DNA from: Bacteroidota bacterium | GTDB taxonomy: Bacteria; Bacteroidota; Bacteroidia; Bacteroidales; FEN-979 | Reading direction: 5' to 3' | Assembly: GCA_026391735.1 (NCBI GenBank) | Contig: JAPLDL010000001.1 | Span: 1 to 64,000, forward strand | DNA length: 64,000 nucleotides | In this document: in pieces, positions 51,097 through 59,347 of the stretch | Position numbering within the stretch: the stretch's first letter is position 1 | Layout of the letters: every line of letters begins with the position of its first letter | Notes under the pieces: model-generated | What the model was told of the DNA's origin: nothing | The model's database searches: none | Seen by the model: the letters and a program-made list of their open reading frames with translations, nothing else | Program-made: the position numbers and the translations under genes

Positions 51097-52404
51097 ATGA
51101 AGAGAAATATTTACCCGTTCATATTGTGTTTTCTCATGCTGTTCAGTATTGCAATTACAACTACTGTATATGGTCATTCAAGCGGTTCCCCCTCAGGCAA
51201 AACTGGTTCACCGGGCGACGGTTCTACTTGTACTTCATGTCACGGAGGATCGGCAACAACTGTGACGGGATATATTACCACTAATGTTCCTGCTTCAGGA
51301 TATGTAGGTGGTAGTACGTATTCAATTACTGTGTCATTTACAGGTTCAGGGGGGAAGGGATTTGAGGTTTCTCCGCAGAATATTGCGGGAAATCAGCTTG
51401 GTACCCTTGTTGCGGGTTCCGGTAGCAAACTGGTAGGCGGAACAAAATACTGCACCCAAAGTTCTAAGATAAGCGGAAGTACAGCGACCTGGACCTTTTC
51501 ATGGATAGCCCCGGCTGCCGGGACAGGGAGCGTAAATATTTACGGAGCCTTTGCGATAACAGAAGGCACAACCCATAAAGAGTTCATTACCGTGAATGAG
51601 GATGCAGGGCAGCCTCTCGGAGTGGTTGTTTACGCAATGCCTTCAGCTATATGCAGCGGAAATTCCACCCAGTTGAATGCAACGGCAAATGGGGGCACAG
51701 GAAGTTATACCTATACATGGACCTCGGTCCCGGCGGGATTTAACTCAAGCCAGCAGAACCCAACGGCTACGCCTGTTGTGGATACCAAATATTTCGTCCA
51801 TGTGAGTGACGGGACAAACAGTGTGAACGACTCCGTTCTTGTCACCGTGCAGGCAGCCCCAACAGCTGCTGCCGGAGCGGATACCGTCGTTTGTCTTGAT
51901 GTTACACAGGTTCCCCTGAGCGGTACCGCTTCAAATACCTCAACCGTGCTATGGTCCTCTTCGGGTGACGGAACTTTCAGCAGTACCTCCACGGCACAAT
52001 CGTTGTACTACCCCGGGACTGCCGACAAAGCAGCCATGAGCGTGAATCTTACGTTTAGTGTAACCGGCATCGGTGTATGCAACACTATGGTTAACAGTAT
52101 CAAACACCTCGGTTTCATGGTTTGTGACTGGGTTCCCGATATTAACAGGGATGATTTGTCCTTCTCAGTTTGGCCTAATCCTTCCAGCGGCAGGCTTACA
52201 CTTTCGCTGAAAAGGAATACCTTGTCGCCGGTCAGGATCCAGGTTTCTGATCTTACAGGAGTAATCCGTTATCGGGAGCAACTGGATCAGCAGGACCTTT
52301 CGATAACCCGTTCATTGAACCTTGAAAACCTCCCGTCGGGAGTCTATTTCCTGAAAATCGAATGCGGCAGTTCAGCCAGGGTGCAGAAACTTGTAATTTT
52401 TTAA
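51097..52404 (+). CDS. T9SS-secreted protein with N-terminal CXXCH and choice-of-anchor V-like domain
   Basis: 435 residues with a signal peptide ending VYGHSSG. Right after it comes CTSCHGGSATT, a c-type heme motif, then a Reeler-like/choice-of-anchor V domain (GYVGGSTYSITVSFTGSGGKGFEVS; FSWIAPAAGTGSVNIYGAF), a second beta domain (TWTSVPAGFNSSQQNPTATPV), and a type A T9SS domain (VWPNPSSGRLTLSL ... PSGVYFLKI). The start of the mature protein as Ser/Gly-rich linker plus CXXCH is recurrent in this family. Whether heme is really attached before T9SS export is unknown. Confidence 0.83.
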   Translation: MKRNIYPFILCFLMLFSIAITTTVYGHSSGSPSGKTGSPGDGSTCTSCHGGSATTVTGYITTNVPASGYVGGSTYSITVSFTGSGGKGFEVSPQNIAGNQLGTLVAGSGSKLVGGTKYCTQSSKISGSTATWTFSWIAPAAGTGSVNIYGAFAITEGTTHKEFITVNEDAGQPLGVVVYAMPSAICSGNSTQLNATANGGTGSYTYTWTSVPAGFNSSQQNPTATPVVDTKYFVHVSDGTNSVNDSVLVTVQAAPTAAAGADTVVCLDVTQVPLSGTASNTSTVLWSSSGDGTFSSTSTAQSLYYPGTADKAAMSVNLTFSVTGIGVCNTMVNSIKHLGFMVCDWVPDINRDDLSFSVWPNPSSGRLTLSLKRNTLSPVRIQVSDLTGVIRYREQLDQQDLSITRSLNLENLPSGVYFLKIECGSSARVQKLVIF

Positions 52405-52421
52405 CCAGGAGGTTAATTATC

Positions 52422-52459
52422 AAAAAAGCCGGCCGGGATATATCCCGGCCGGCTTTTTT
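52422..52459. terminator. Bidirectional terminator, perfect 38-bp palindrome
   Basis: A6 plus GCCGGCCGGG and its exact complement plus T6 meet at an ATAT centre. The GC-rich stem followed by a T run is a textbook terminator for the preceding T9SS protein gene and works in both directions. Confidence 0.92.
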
Positions 52460-52505
52460 TGTATTTTTGAAATGCGGAGGACCCGCATAACCAAAAAAAA
52501 TTCCC

Positions 52506-53483
52506 ATGACCCTGATCCTGAAAAGAAGCGATGTCGAATCAGTACTGACCATGAAAGACTGCATGGCAGCTGTTGAACAGGCTTTCCGCGAACTTTCGGA
52601 AGGAACGGCAATCCTGCCTTTACGCACTGCCATTTCACCGCCCGACGGACTTTCGTTATACATGCCGGCATACCTGAAACAAATGGGTGCCCTGGCCTGT
52701 AAAGTCGTCACTGTTTATAAGAATAACCCTTCGAAATATAACATGCCCACTACGATCGGAAAAGTCTTGTTGCAGGACCCGGCAACGGGTAATGTGATCT
52801 GTATCATGGACGGCGGATATCTCACTGCGGTTCGCACAGGCGCTGCCAGTGGTGTTGCAACCCAATATCTTGCCAGGAGACAGGAAGGACAGGTTGCCGG
52901 CATTTTCGGCGCCGGGGTACAGGCGAAAATGCAGCTCTGGGCCCTGTCAGAAGCCAGGAAGCTATCCAAAGCCCTGGTATATGATGTTTCGGAAGAAGCG
53001 TTGAAAAAATTTATTGCCGAGATGGGGCCCAAACTGAACCTTGATATCATTCCCGCTTCATCTGCTGTAGAACTGATGAAAGCCGACATCCTGGTAACAG
53101 CGACTTCTTCGGCAAATCCTTTATTCGACGGAAATGCAGTCAGGGAAGGAACCCATATTAACGGGATAGGAAGTCATTCCCCGAATGCCAGGGAACTTGA
53201 TACAGCGATTGTCAAACGCTCAAAATTCGTGGGAGATTCTTATGAGGCCTCTTTTAAGGAAGCCGGCGATTTCATGATCCCTCTCACCACGGGTGAAATT
53301 CAGAAAGAACATTTTTATGCAGAATTGGGTGAGCTGATCACAGGGAAAAAAGCAGGCAGAGTCAATGATCGTGAAATTACCTTATTCAAATCAAACGGTT
53401 TGGCAATTCAGGATGCCGCAACCGCTAAACTGGTATATGAGAAGGCTCTTGCTGCCGGGATCGGACAAAACCTGGAGATCTGA
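52506..53483 (+). CDS. Ornithine cyclodeaminase/mu-crystallin-family dehydrogenase
   Basis: 325 residues. Family features: substrate-binding RTAISPPDG and LACKVVTVYKNNPSKYN (Lys), TAVRTGAASGVATQYLAR, a Rossmann motif GIFGAGVQAKMQ, and GSHSPNARELD. Members include ornithine cyclodeaminase, alanine dehydrogenase and ketimine reductase; sequence alone does not decide. Cytoplasmic, NAD(P)-dependent. The gene lies between a terminator and an esterase gene 39 bp downstream, so the two may form a short operon. Confidence 0.92.
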   Translation: MTLILKRSDVESVLTMKDCMAAVEQAFRELSEGTAILPLRTAISPPDGLSLYMPAYLKQMGALACKVVTVYKNNPSKYNMPTTIGKVLLQDPATGNVICIMDGGYLTAVRTGAASGVATQYLARRQEGQVAGIFGAGVQAKMQLWALSEARKLSKALVYDVSEEALKKFIAEMGPKLNLDIIPASSAVELMKADILVTATSSANPLFDGNAVREGTHINGIGSHSPNARELDTAIVKRSKFVGDSYEASFKEAGDFMIPLTTGEIQKEHFYAELGELITGKKAGRVNDREITLFKSNGLAIQDAATAKLVYEKALAAGIGQNLEI

Positions 53484-53522
53484 CATCCGCGGTGTATGTT
53501 TAATAAATTTACTTTCTGCAAT

Positions 53523-54254
53523 ATGCGAAAATCCATCTTCTACAGGCTCATTCTGTTTGTGCCCCTGATGATTTCGGCGAATGCAAATGCCCAATCAAAC
53601 ACAAAGCATTTTTCTGCTACCAGGGTCGTGGAAATGAATTACCTTTTGTATTTGCCTCCGGCCTATGCCACTGACACTCATTCCACTTTCCCGCTTATCC
53701 TCTTCCTGCATGGAAGCGGTGAATCGGGCAACGACATCAACCAGGTCAAGGTAAACGGGATACCTAAACTGATTGACGAAGGAAAGGATTTTCCATTTGT
53801 AGTGGTGAGCCCGCAAAACCCGCCTTCCAACAGGTCGTGGGACACGAAAGCATTAAAATCATTGCTTGACGAGGTTATTTCCACGTATCGTATCGATACC
53901 AACAGATTATATCTCACGGGTCTCAGCATGGGGGGCTGGGGCACATGGGATATGGCTTTCAGGTATCCCGGGCTGTTTGCAGCAATAGCCCCTGTATGCG
54001 GGTTTTTTGATTATATCCTGAGTGACGAATTAAAGTCGACCCCGATATGGATATTTCATGGCGCCAAAGATGATGTTGTGCCGGTTGACCGTGCCATCAC
54101 GATGTTTGAAGCAATCCGCAAGCAGGGCGGGAAAGTGAAGATCACCATTTATCCCGAAGCAAATCATAATGCCTGGACCGAAACTTACAATAATCCTGAG
54201 TTGTACACCTGGTTCCTGAGCCATTCGAAGAACAACCCCGGGCTAAAGAAGTAA
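53523..54254 (+). CDS. Exported alpha/beta-hydrolase (esterase/phospholipase-like)
   Basis: 243 residues from ATG 53523, giving a signal peptide ending ANANAQ (the track start is 9 residues earlier). Alpha/beta-hydrolase motifs: oxyanion region LFLHGSGESGND, nucleophile elbow GLSMGGWGTWD, Asp in FHGAKDDVVPVD and His in EANHNAW. The order and length are those of the prolyl oligopeptidase-like/carboxylesterase group with PHB-depolymerase-like features. A periplasmic ester-cleaving enzyme; substrate unknown. Confidence 0.9.
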   Translation: MRKSIFYRLILFVPLMISANANAQSNTKHFSATRVVEMNYLLYLPPAYATDTHSTFPLILFLHGSGESGNDINQVKVNGIPKLIDEGKDFPFVVVSPQNPPSNRSWDTKALKSLLDEVISTYRIDTNRLYLTGLSMGGWGTWDMAFRYPGLFAAIAPVCGFFDYILSDELKSTPIWIFHGAKDDVVPVDRAITMFEAIRKQGGKVKITIYPEANHNAWTETYNNPELYTWFLSHSKNNPGLKK

Positions 54255-54272
54255 ACGATCCAGGGGGTCAAC

Positions 54273-56555
54273 TCATTTACTTTCCTGTGGCTTGCTCCCT
54301 GTGATCTTTTTACTTAGGAAGCCAGCAATCAGTTGTCCGAGACCTCCGTTATCGTCGCCGCTGGTGACCAGGGTATCCGGTACGATTTTCACATTCCCAC
54401 CCGCGATCTTTTCGGCCACCTGCACGGCAATAACACCTTGTTCGCCGATAGCCTGTTTCTGTTTCTCATAAGCTTCGGCAGTGGCAGAACCTTTTGCCTC
54501 GATAGCCACCCCTTCGGCTTTCCCAACGGCTTCGATACCTTTGGCCTCTCCTTCGCGTTTAAGGCGGATGGATTCTCCTTCGCCTTCGGCAAGGAGAATG
54601 GCTTTTTTCTTCAGGTTATCAGCCACTTTCACATCGATCTCCGACGTTACAAGGTCGGGCTGCTTATTGGCTTCGGCTGTGGTCTTTTCCATGGAGATAC
54701 GGCTTTGCTGGGCTTTCTGCTGTTCTGCGTACATGGCCTGTTGCTGCTGGGCGATGATCCTTTCGGTCTGGGTTTTCATCAGGTCTTCGGGAAGCTGGAT
54801 CTGGCAGATAAGCACACTCACCAGTTCCACATGGTATTTCCCCAGTTCAGCCCTGGCACGGTCTTCGGCTTTCTGCTGTTCTTCATGACGGTTTTGCATG
54901 AAGTTCATTGCGGATGTTGCCGAAGCCTGATTACGGAAACTGGAATCTATCATGGGGTGGATCACATGGTCGACGAGGTTCTGGATGGAACCAATCTTTG
55001 CGACCATATACGGGGCCTGGTCGGGGCGTACCCGTATCACCACTTTCACCGAAACATTGATTGAAAAACCATCATGAGAAACCACCCTCAGGGGATCAAA
55101 ACGGGTTTCTTTGGAGTCATCCCAGTCGATAGTGATATTTGTCGTATCAACGATATACACGATATATGCCCTGCGATTCAGGTAATAGATCCCCGGGCCT
55201 GCCACTTCCTGCTGTATCCCGCGAAACCCCTTAGGCACGACATAACGCTCAAGCCCCACATCCACCCTTTTGTCTAAAGGTTTTGTATCTCCTGTGGTGA
55301 TGTCGCTGAGTTCTTTTTCCTCATTTGCAATCTGGTCGGTGATCTGTCTTACCTGAGGAGGTTCAGCCCCGACATTCGATACCACAACGGCAACCTGTCC
55401 GCGCTCTACAACCGCTACATCATCCAGTTCTACACTGAACATGAGAGGATTAATATAATAGGTACCCGGTTTCAGTACGTCAAACTGAGGACCACGTTGT
55501 CCGCCGCTTTCGAGGAACTTGGTCACATCCTGGAAATTGTTATGCCCTGTAACCGGTTTGGCTACATACTCGGTCTCAGGCAGGGGCTGCCCGTCCCTGG
55601 CAACAACAATCCCTATTTTCTTATCTGGGATGACAATAGTATCCTTGATCTCAACTTTGAACAAGGCCGTGTTGATACGGTATTTGCCGGGGAGAAGGAT
55701 GGAAGTCTGGGGGCCTTTCTCACCACCTTTGTTCAGAAATGCTTCACCGTCTTCGAAATTACTATGGTCGATCACCGCTTTGGCCAGGAGCCTTCCGCCG
55801 CTTATCTGTTTCCCGTCCTGCGAGGTCACGACGCCAACCTGTCCTTTCTCTACCGCAGTAATCGGGACAGCAGTTATTTTGAACAAGCGTGTATTGATAC
55901 GGTAGTTTCCCGGAGGCAGGGTTTTTATCTGAGGTCCTTTCTCCCCTCCGTTTTTCAGGAATGCAGCCCCGTCCTGGAAGAGGTCACATTCGACCACTTT
56001 ACCAAATATACGGCCGGCAGGGATTGGAGCTCCATCGATGGATTCAACGATACCTACCTGATTTTCGCCGATGATGGTCACAGGCTCTTTGCTGATATTG
56101 AATAGTATCGTATTGATCCTGTATATACCCGGGGGCAGGATAGGGATCTGGGAACCTTTTTCGCCTCCGTTGGCGAGGAAGGCTTCTCCGTCCTGGAACA
56201 GGTTGCATTCGACGGGTTTTGCAAAGATCTTTCCGGATGGGATAGGGTTTCCATCCATGGAGATCAGCAGGCCTACTTCGTCTTTACCAATGATGGTGAA
56301 GTCGAGATGTTTCCTGCTGTAGATAAAAGGGAATAGAAAATATAAACCTGGTCCTTTCGTCCTGGCTTGTATCCCGATTTCGTTACTCATTGCAAAGACC
56401 CGGTCTTTGGGCATTTGCTTGCCAAACCATCGTCTTTCCAACACTTTGATTTCTCTTCCGCCGACAATCAGAAGCGAGCTGAAAACCAGCGTAAGAAGGA
56501 AAATTACGGCAACCACAACAAGGGTTGCAATCAAAATAAAATAAGGTGTAATCAT
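54273..56555 (-). CDS. SPFH/flotillin-like membrane protein with tandem N-terminal repeats
   Basis: 760 residues. One N-terminal membrane helix (5-30), then four tandem units of 73-74 residues beginning near 94, 167, 240 and 314 (V/IGxVxxxDGxP, FQDGxxFLxxGGxxGPQ, LPPGxYRINT), and a divergent fifth from 388. An SPFH/band-7 domain follows (VSHDGFSINVSVKVVIRV), then a long Ala/Glu/Lys coiled coil typical of flotillins (EGEGESIRLKREGEAKGIEAVGKAEG). Likely forms large membrane assemblies that organise microdomains. The repeat block makes the protein longer than a classical flotillin. Confidence 0.88.
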   Translation of the reverse strand: MITPYFILIATLVVVAVIFLLTLVFSSLLIVGGREIKVLERRWFGKQMPKDRVFAMSNEIGIQARTKGPGLYFLFPFIYSRKHLDFTIIGKDEVGLLISMDGNPIPSGKIFAKPVECNLFQDGEAFLANGGEKGSQIPILPPGIYRINTILFNISKEPVTIIGENQVGIVESIDGAPIPAGRIFGKVVECDLFQDGAAFLKNGGEKGPQIKTLPPGNYRINTRLFKITAVPITAVEKGQVGVVTSQDGKQISGGRLLAKAVIDHSNFEDGEAFLNKGGEKGPQTSILLPGKYRINTALFKVEIKDTIVIPDKKIGIVVARDGQPLPETEYVAKPVTGHNNFQDVTKFLESGGQRGPQFDVLKPGTYYINPLMFSVELDDVAVVERGQVAVVVSNVGAEPPQVRQITDQIANEEKELSDITTGDTKPLDKRVDVGLERYVVPKGFRGIQQEVAGPGIYYLNRRAYIVYIVDTTNITIDWDDSKETRFDPLRVVSHDGFSINVSVKVVIRVRPDQAPYMVAKIGSIQNLVDHVIHPMIDSSFRNQASATSAMNFMQNRHEEQQKAEDRARAELGKYHVELVSVLICQIQLPEDLMKTQTERIIAQQQQAMYAEQQKAQQSRISMEKTTAEANKQPDLVTSEIDVKVADNLKKKAILLAEGEGESIRLKREGEAKGIEAVGKAEGVAIEAKGSATAEAYEKQKQAIGEQGVIAVQVAEKIAGGNVKIVPDTLVTSGDDNGGLGQLIAGFLSKKITGSKPQESK

Positions 56556-56647
56556 AATTGGAATAATTTAAAAATGCCTACTCTTTTTACCATTTTCAGC
56601 AAATTGGTTTTTGTTTTTCAGAAATGCTATGAGAGAATTTCCGGTAT

Positions 56648-57301
56648 TTAATATGTCGATGGGGTTGCAGTGATATAAATCCGCTTCATCACTTTCCCAA
56701 ACAGGAGCGCATCATACCACATATAATAAAAGCGTTGGGCATTAAACCAGTCGATGCCGTCTTTACGATCGTCGTGGCGGTCGTAAGGATCTGCAAAGAT
56801 GATTACATCGTCCATGAGATTTTCGGTATTCCTGGTGTCATAGCCTACAGCAAGCACCCAGTGACCACCCCAGTCGCTCCATTCAATCAGGGTTGGTATT
56901 TTCTTTTCAAGGTTACTCCGGATGAGTTCCAGGCTGCCTCCTTCCCCCGAGCTGACTTTAAATCCGTTGGCCTTGAGCCAGGTAACCATCTGATCGGGAT
57001 TGGTTCCTGTTGTGGTACTTGTCCCCATTTCCCTGGCTATTGTCATTTCATCGCCGCTCATCCCGTAATAGTTTAAAAGTGTAAATACGGCAGCAGGCCC
57101 GCAGGTATATTCTGTGCTTTGCTGGTACCCGGTGATGGGAAGCATTGTAAAACCAGGCCGGGGGATTTTCACACCGATATCCAGAACATAATACTGGCTG
57201 GATGTAGCTTCCGGGGAAGGATTATATGCAGTATCCTTCTTGTTGCAGGCAACAAGGCCCATGAGAAAACATGCCATCAGGATAACATAACGGTTATGCA
57301 T
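56648..57301 (-). CDS. C39-like papain-fold peptidase, lipoprotein
   Basis: 217 residues from ATG 57301, which gives a lipobox (FLMGLVACNKKD); the track start is 19 residues earlier. Peptidase_C39_2-type motifs: Gln and Cys in GYQQSTEYTCGPAAVFTLLNYYG split over a short span, His in GGHWVLAVGYD, Asp in FADPYDRHD. Envelope-anchored. The substrate is unknown; not part of a bacteriocin exporter, as no ABC domain is adjacent. A third papain-fold enzyme in this window besides those at 5133 and 7246. Confidence 0.83.
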   Translation of the reverse strand: MHNRYVILMACFLMGLVACNKKDTAYNPSPEATSSQYYVLDIGVKIPRPGFTMLPITGYQQSTEYTCGPAAVFTLLNYYGMSGDEMTIAREMGTSTTTGTNPDQMVTWLKANGFKVSSGEGGSLELIRSNLEKKIPTLIEWSDWGGHWVLAVGYDTRNTENLMDDVIIFADPYDRHDDRKDGIDWFNAQRFYYMWYDALLFGKVMKRIYITATPSTY

Positions 57302-57418
57302 GACCTGGTCAGATTTACTATACCAATGATCCGGTAATATGCATCCAAATTTAATCATAAGATCATTAAGAATTTCAATATAGGAAAGAATTTAATCTGT
57401 CATTAACACCGGTATTGC

Positions 57419-57441
57419 TAAATTTGCTGAGCAACAGGAGG
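57419..57441 (+). promoter_or_regulatory. -7 element and Shine-Dalgarno of the flavodoxin-ferredoxin gene
   Basis: TAAATTTG (57419-57426) matches TAnnTTTG, and AGGAGG (57436-57441) lies 5 bases before ATG 57447 and fixes that start. The spacing between the two implies a very short leader. Confidence 0.45.
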
Positions 57442-57446
57442 TTTTC

Positions 57447-58517
57447 ATGCCTGAAAAGGTTGGTCAGCTGATCCTTTATTATTTTTCGGGAACAGGCAAT
57501 GCCCGCAATGTAGCTGCCTGGTTTGCGGAAGAGGCGCAATCACGGCAAATCCCAACAGAGGTCGTCGATATTGCCGGTATAGACCGCAAGCATATAAACC
57601 CCTTCCCCGGGGGTGCCCTGATAGGCTTTGTTTCACCGACACATGGTTTCAATTATCCCCCGGTAAGCATGTATTTTATTTTCAGGTTCCCAAGGTCAAG
57701 GGGCAACCGGGTTTTTCTGATGAATACAAGGGCCGGGTTGAAATTGTCAAAATGGTTTGTGCCCGGTCTGAGCGGACTGGCCCTGTGGCTTTCGGCCATC
57801 GTTCTGCTGCTGAAAGGATATCGTATTTTTGGTCTCAGGTCTATTGACCTCCCGTCAAACTGGATATCATTCCATCCCGGGGTAAAAGAAGCAGTTGTTG
57901 AATCCATTTACGCACACTGCAAGAGAGTTACAAAGGGTTTTGCCTCAAAGATACTTGACGGAAAAAAAGTATATACCGCTTTCCGGGATATAATCCAGGA
58001 TATTCTTGTTAGCCCTATCAGCATAGGGTATTTTTTCATGGGCCGTTTCATGCTGGCAAAAACATTTTACGCCAACGAACTTTGTGACAACTGCGAACTC
58101 TGCAGCAATAACTGCCCGATGCATGCCATCCTCACCGTCGATAAGCGGCCTTTCTGGTCATACCGCTGCGAAAGCTGCATGAGATGCATGAACAACTGCC
58201 CCAAACGGGCAATAGAAACGTCTCATGGATATATCACCGGCATTATGTTCCTGATCAACCTGGTCATCCTGGCCCTGTTCTGGAAATGGGTGGCGACATT
58301 CATCACCATTCCTGAGCACAACGCCTGGATAGAGATTTTACTCACATTTATCCGGTGGGGAATTACATTCCTTTCGTTGGTGGTCTTTTACCGTATTTTT
58401 CATTATTTGCTCAGGATCCCGTTACTCAGGGATTTGTTTTATTATACCTCATTGACCAGATACCGGTTCTGGAGGCGGTATAAACCGTCAAAGAAGATGA
58501 TCTCCCAACTGCCCTGA
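57447..58517 (+). CDS. EFR1-type protein: flavodoxin-like domain, two [4Fe-4S] clusters, C-terminal membrane helices
   Basis: 356 residues. The start is a flavodoxin FMN loop (YYFSGTGNARNVAAWFAEE). Near residues 212-252 come two ferredoxin motifs (CDNCELCSNNCP and CESCMRCMNNCP), and the C-terminal third has two or three membrane helices (GIMFLINLVILALFW, WGITFLSLVVFYRIF). This is the domain order of EFR1-family ferrodoxins. Probably moves electrons at the cytoplasmic face of the membrane; the partner is unknown and neighbours give no hint. Confidence 0.88.
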   Translation: MPEKVGQLILYYFSGTGNARNVAAWFAEEAQSRQIPTEVVDIAGIDRKHINPFPGGALIGFVSPTHGFNYPPVSMYFIFRFPRSRGNRVFLMNTRAGLKLSKWFVPGLSGLALWLSAIVLLLKGYRIFGLRSIDLPSNWISFHPGVKEAVVESIYAHCKRVTKGFASKILDGKKVYTAFRDIIQDILVSPISIGYFFMGRFMLAKTFYANELCDNCELCSNNCPMHAILTVDKRPFWSYRCESCMRCMNNCPKRAIETSHGYITGIMFLINLVILALFWKWVATFITIPEHNAWIEILLTFIRWGITFLSLVVFYRIFHYLLRIPLLRDLFYYTSLTRYRFWRRYKPSKKMISQLP

Positions 58518-58569
58518 GGTGTTTGGAGATCAGGCCGAAATTTATGCATTGAATTTACCGGCAGATGTA

Positions 58570-59238
58570 TCAGTCCTGGACGCAACGGACCGAGTTGCCG
58601 CATTGTTTAAGGCTGGTATGAAGCCAAAGATCTTCGCTGTTGCATGCAAGGCTTCGTATCCTTGCGAAGTTGACTTCACTTTCGGTGGAACACCACCAAT
58701 GGCCTATCATCCTTATACCTTCAAAGGATCCTACTTCGCGTGAACCTCCGGGAAGACCGCTGAAACCGGTATCGTTATTGCCGTTACATTCATCACTCTC
58801 ATTTCCCCAGCCCTGCCTGCTTTTCATTGCCAGTCCGGGCCTGCCTCCATCTTTAGGAATATTGGTAAATACCAGCCATTCCACATCACTGGGAATATGC
58901 CAGCCCTTTGGCGCCAATCCCCTGGGATCATGCACGGCGTACCAATTATACAATTTGCCGTATTTGTGACCGTTGATTGCACTAAAATCATAATAGCACC
59001 AGCAGCCGGTCCGGTTTTCGTTATACCGGTCCCAATCCGCAGCCGTTTTTGCTTCGGGTATGACATCCCCGTTACGGTAGTGCGCAACATTCAGATTCTC
59101 GGCGGTCCATACCTTGTTTGCGATAACTAAGGTTTTATAGTTATTTCCTTCCCGGTCCCTCATCATTCCCTGGGCTGTGGATGGACCCGGGCTGCTGAGC
59201 AGGCAAAGTACAAAGAGGAAAGCTGAAACATGTTTCAC
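58570..59238 (-). CDS. Exported FISUMP-domain protein
   Basis: 222 residues with a signal peptide ending PSTAQ. The body is one FISUMP domain (Fibrobacter succinogenes major paralogous domain): WTAENLNVAHYRNGD, YGKLYNWYAVHDPRGLAPKGWHIPSDVEW, GFSGLPGGSRE, WWCSTES and the C-terminal NSVRCVQD. These are surface or secreted proteins, probably with a C-type-lectin-like fold; function mostly unknown. The next gene upstream on the same strand ends in a second FISUMP domain. Confidence 0.85.
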   Translation of the reverse strand: MKHVSAFLFVLCLLSSPGPSTAQGMMRDREGNNYKTLVIANKVWTAENLNVAHYRNGDVIPEAKTAADWDRYNENRTGCWCYYDFSAINGHKYGKLYNWYAVHDPRGLAPKGWHIPSDVEWLVFTNIPKDGGRPGLAMKSRQGWGNESDECNGNNDTGFSGLPGGSREVGSFEGIRMIGHWWCSTESEVNFARIRSLACNSEDLWLHTSLKQCGNSVRCVQD

Positions 59239-59347
59239 TTTTATCAGATTTAAGGCGAAGATACTTATTTTTTCAAAACGTGATGAAGATCGTGATAAAG
59301 GATGTGGTGAAGATCGTCAGTGTCACCTGGGGTTCCTGCCCGGGAAG

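Noticed and set aside
54333-55064. 243-residue plus-strand ORF (and the similar one at 55497-56105)
   Set aside because: Both are antisense to the SPFH gene; their length comes from the Lys/Glu/Ala-rich and repetitive codons of the true strand, and they show no domain or signal.
58519-58743. 74-residue plus-strand ORF after the EFR1-type gene
   Set aside because: It is mostly antisense to the FISUMP gene end and has no recognisable feature.
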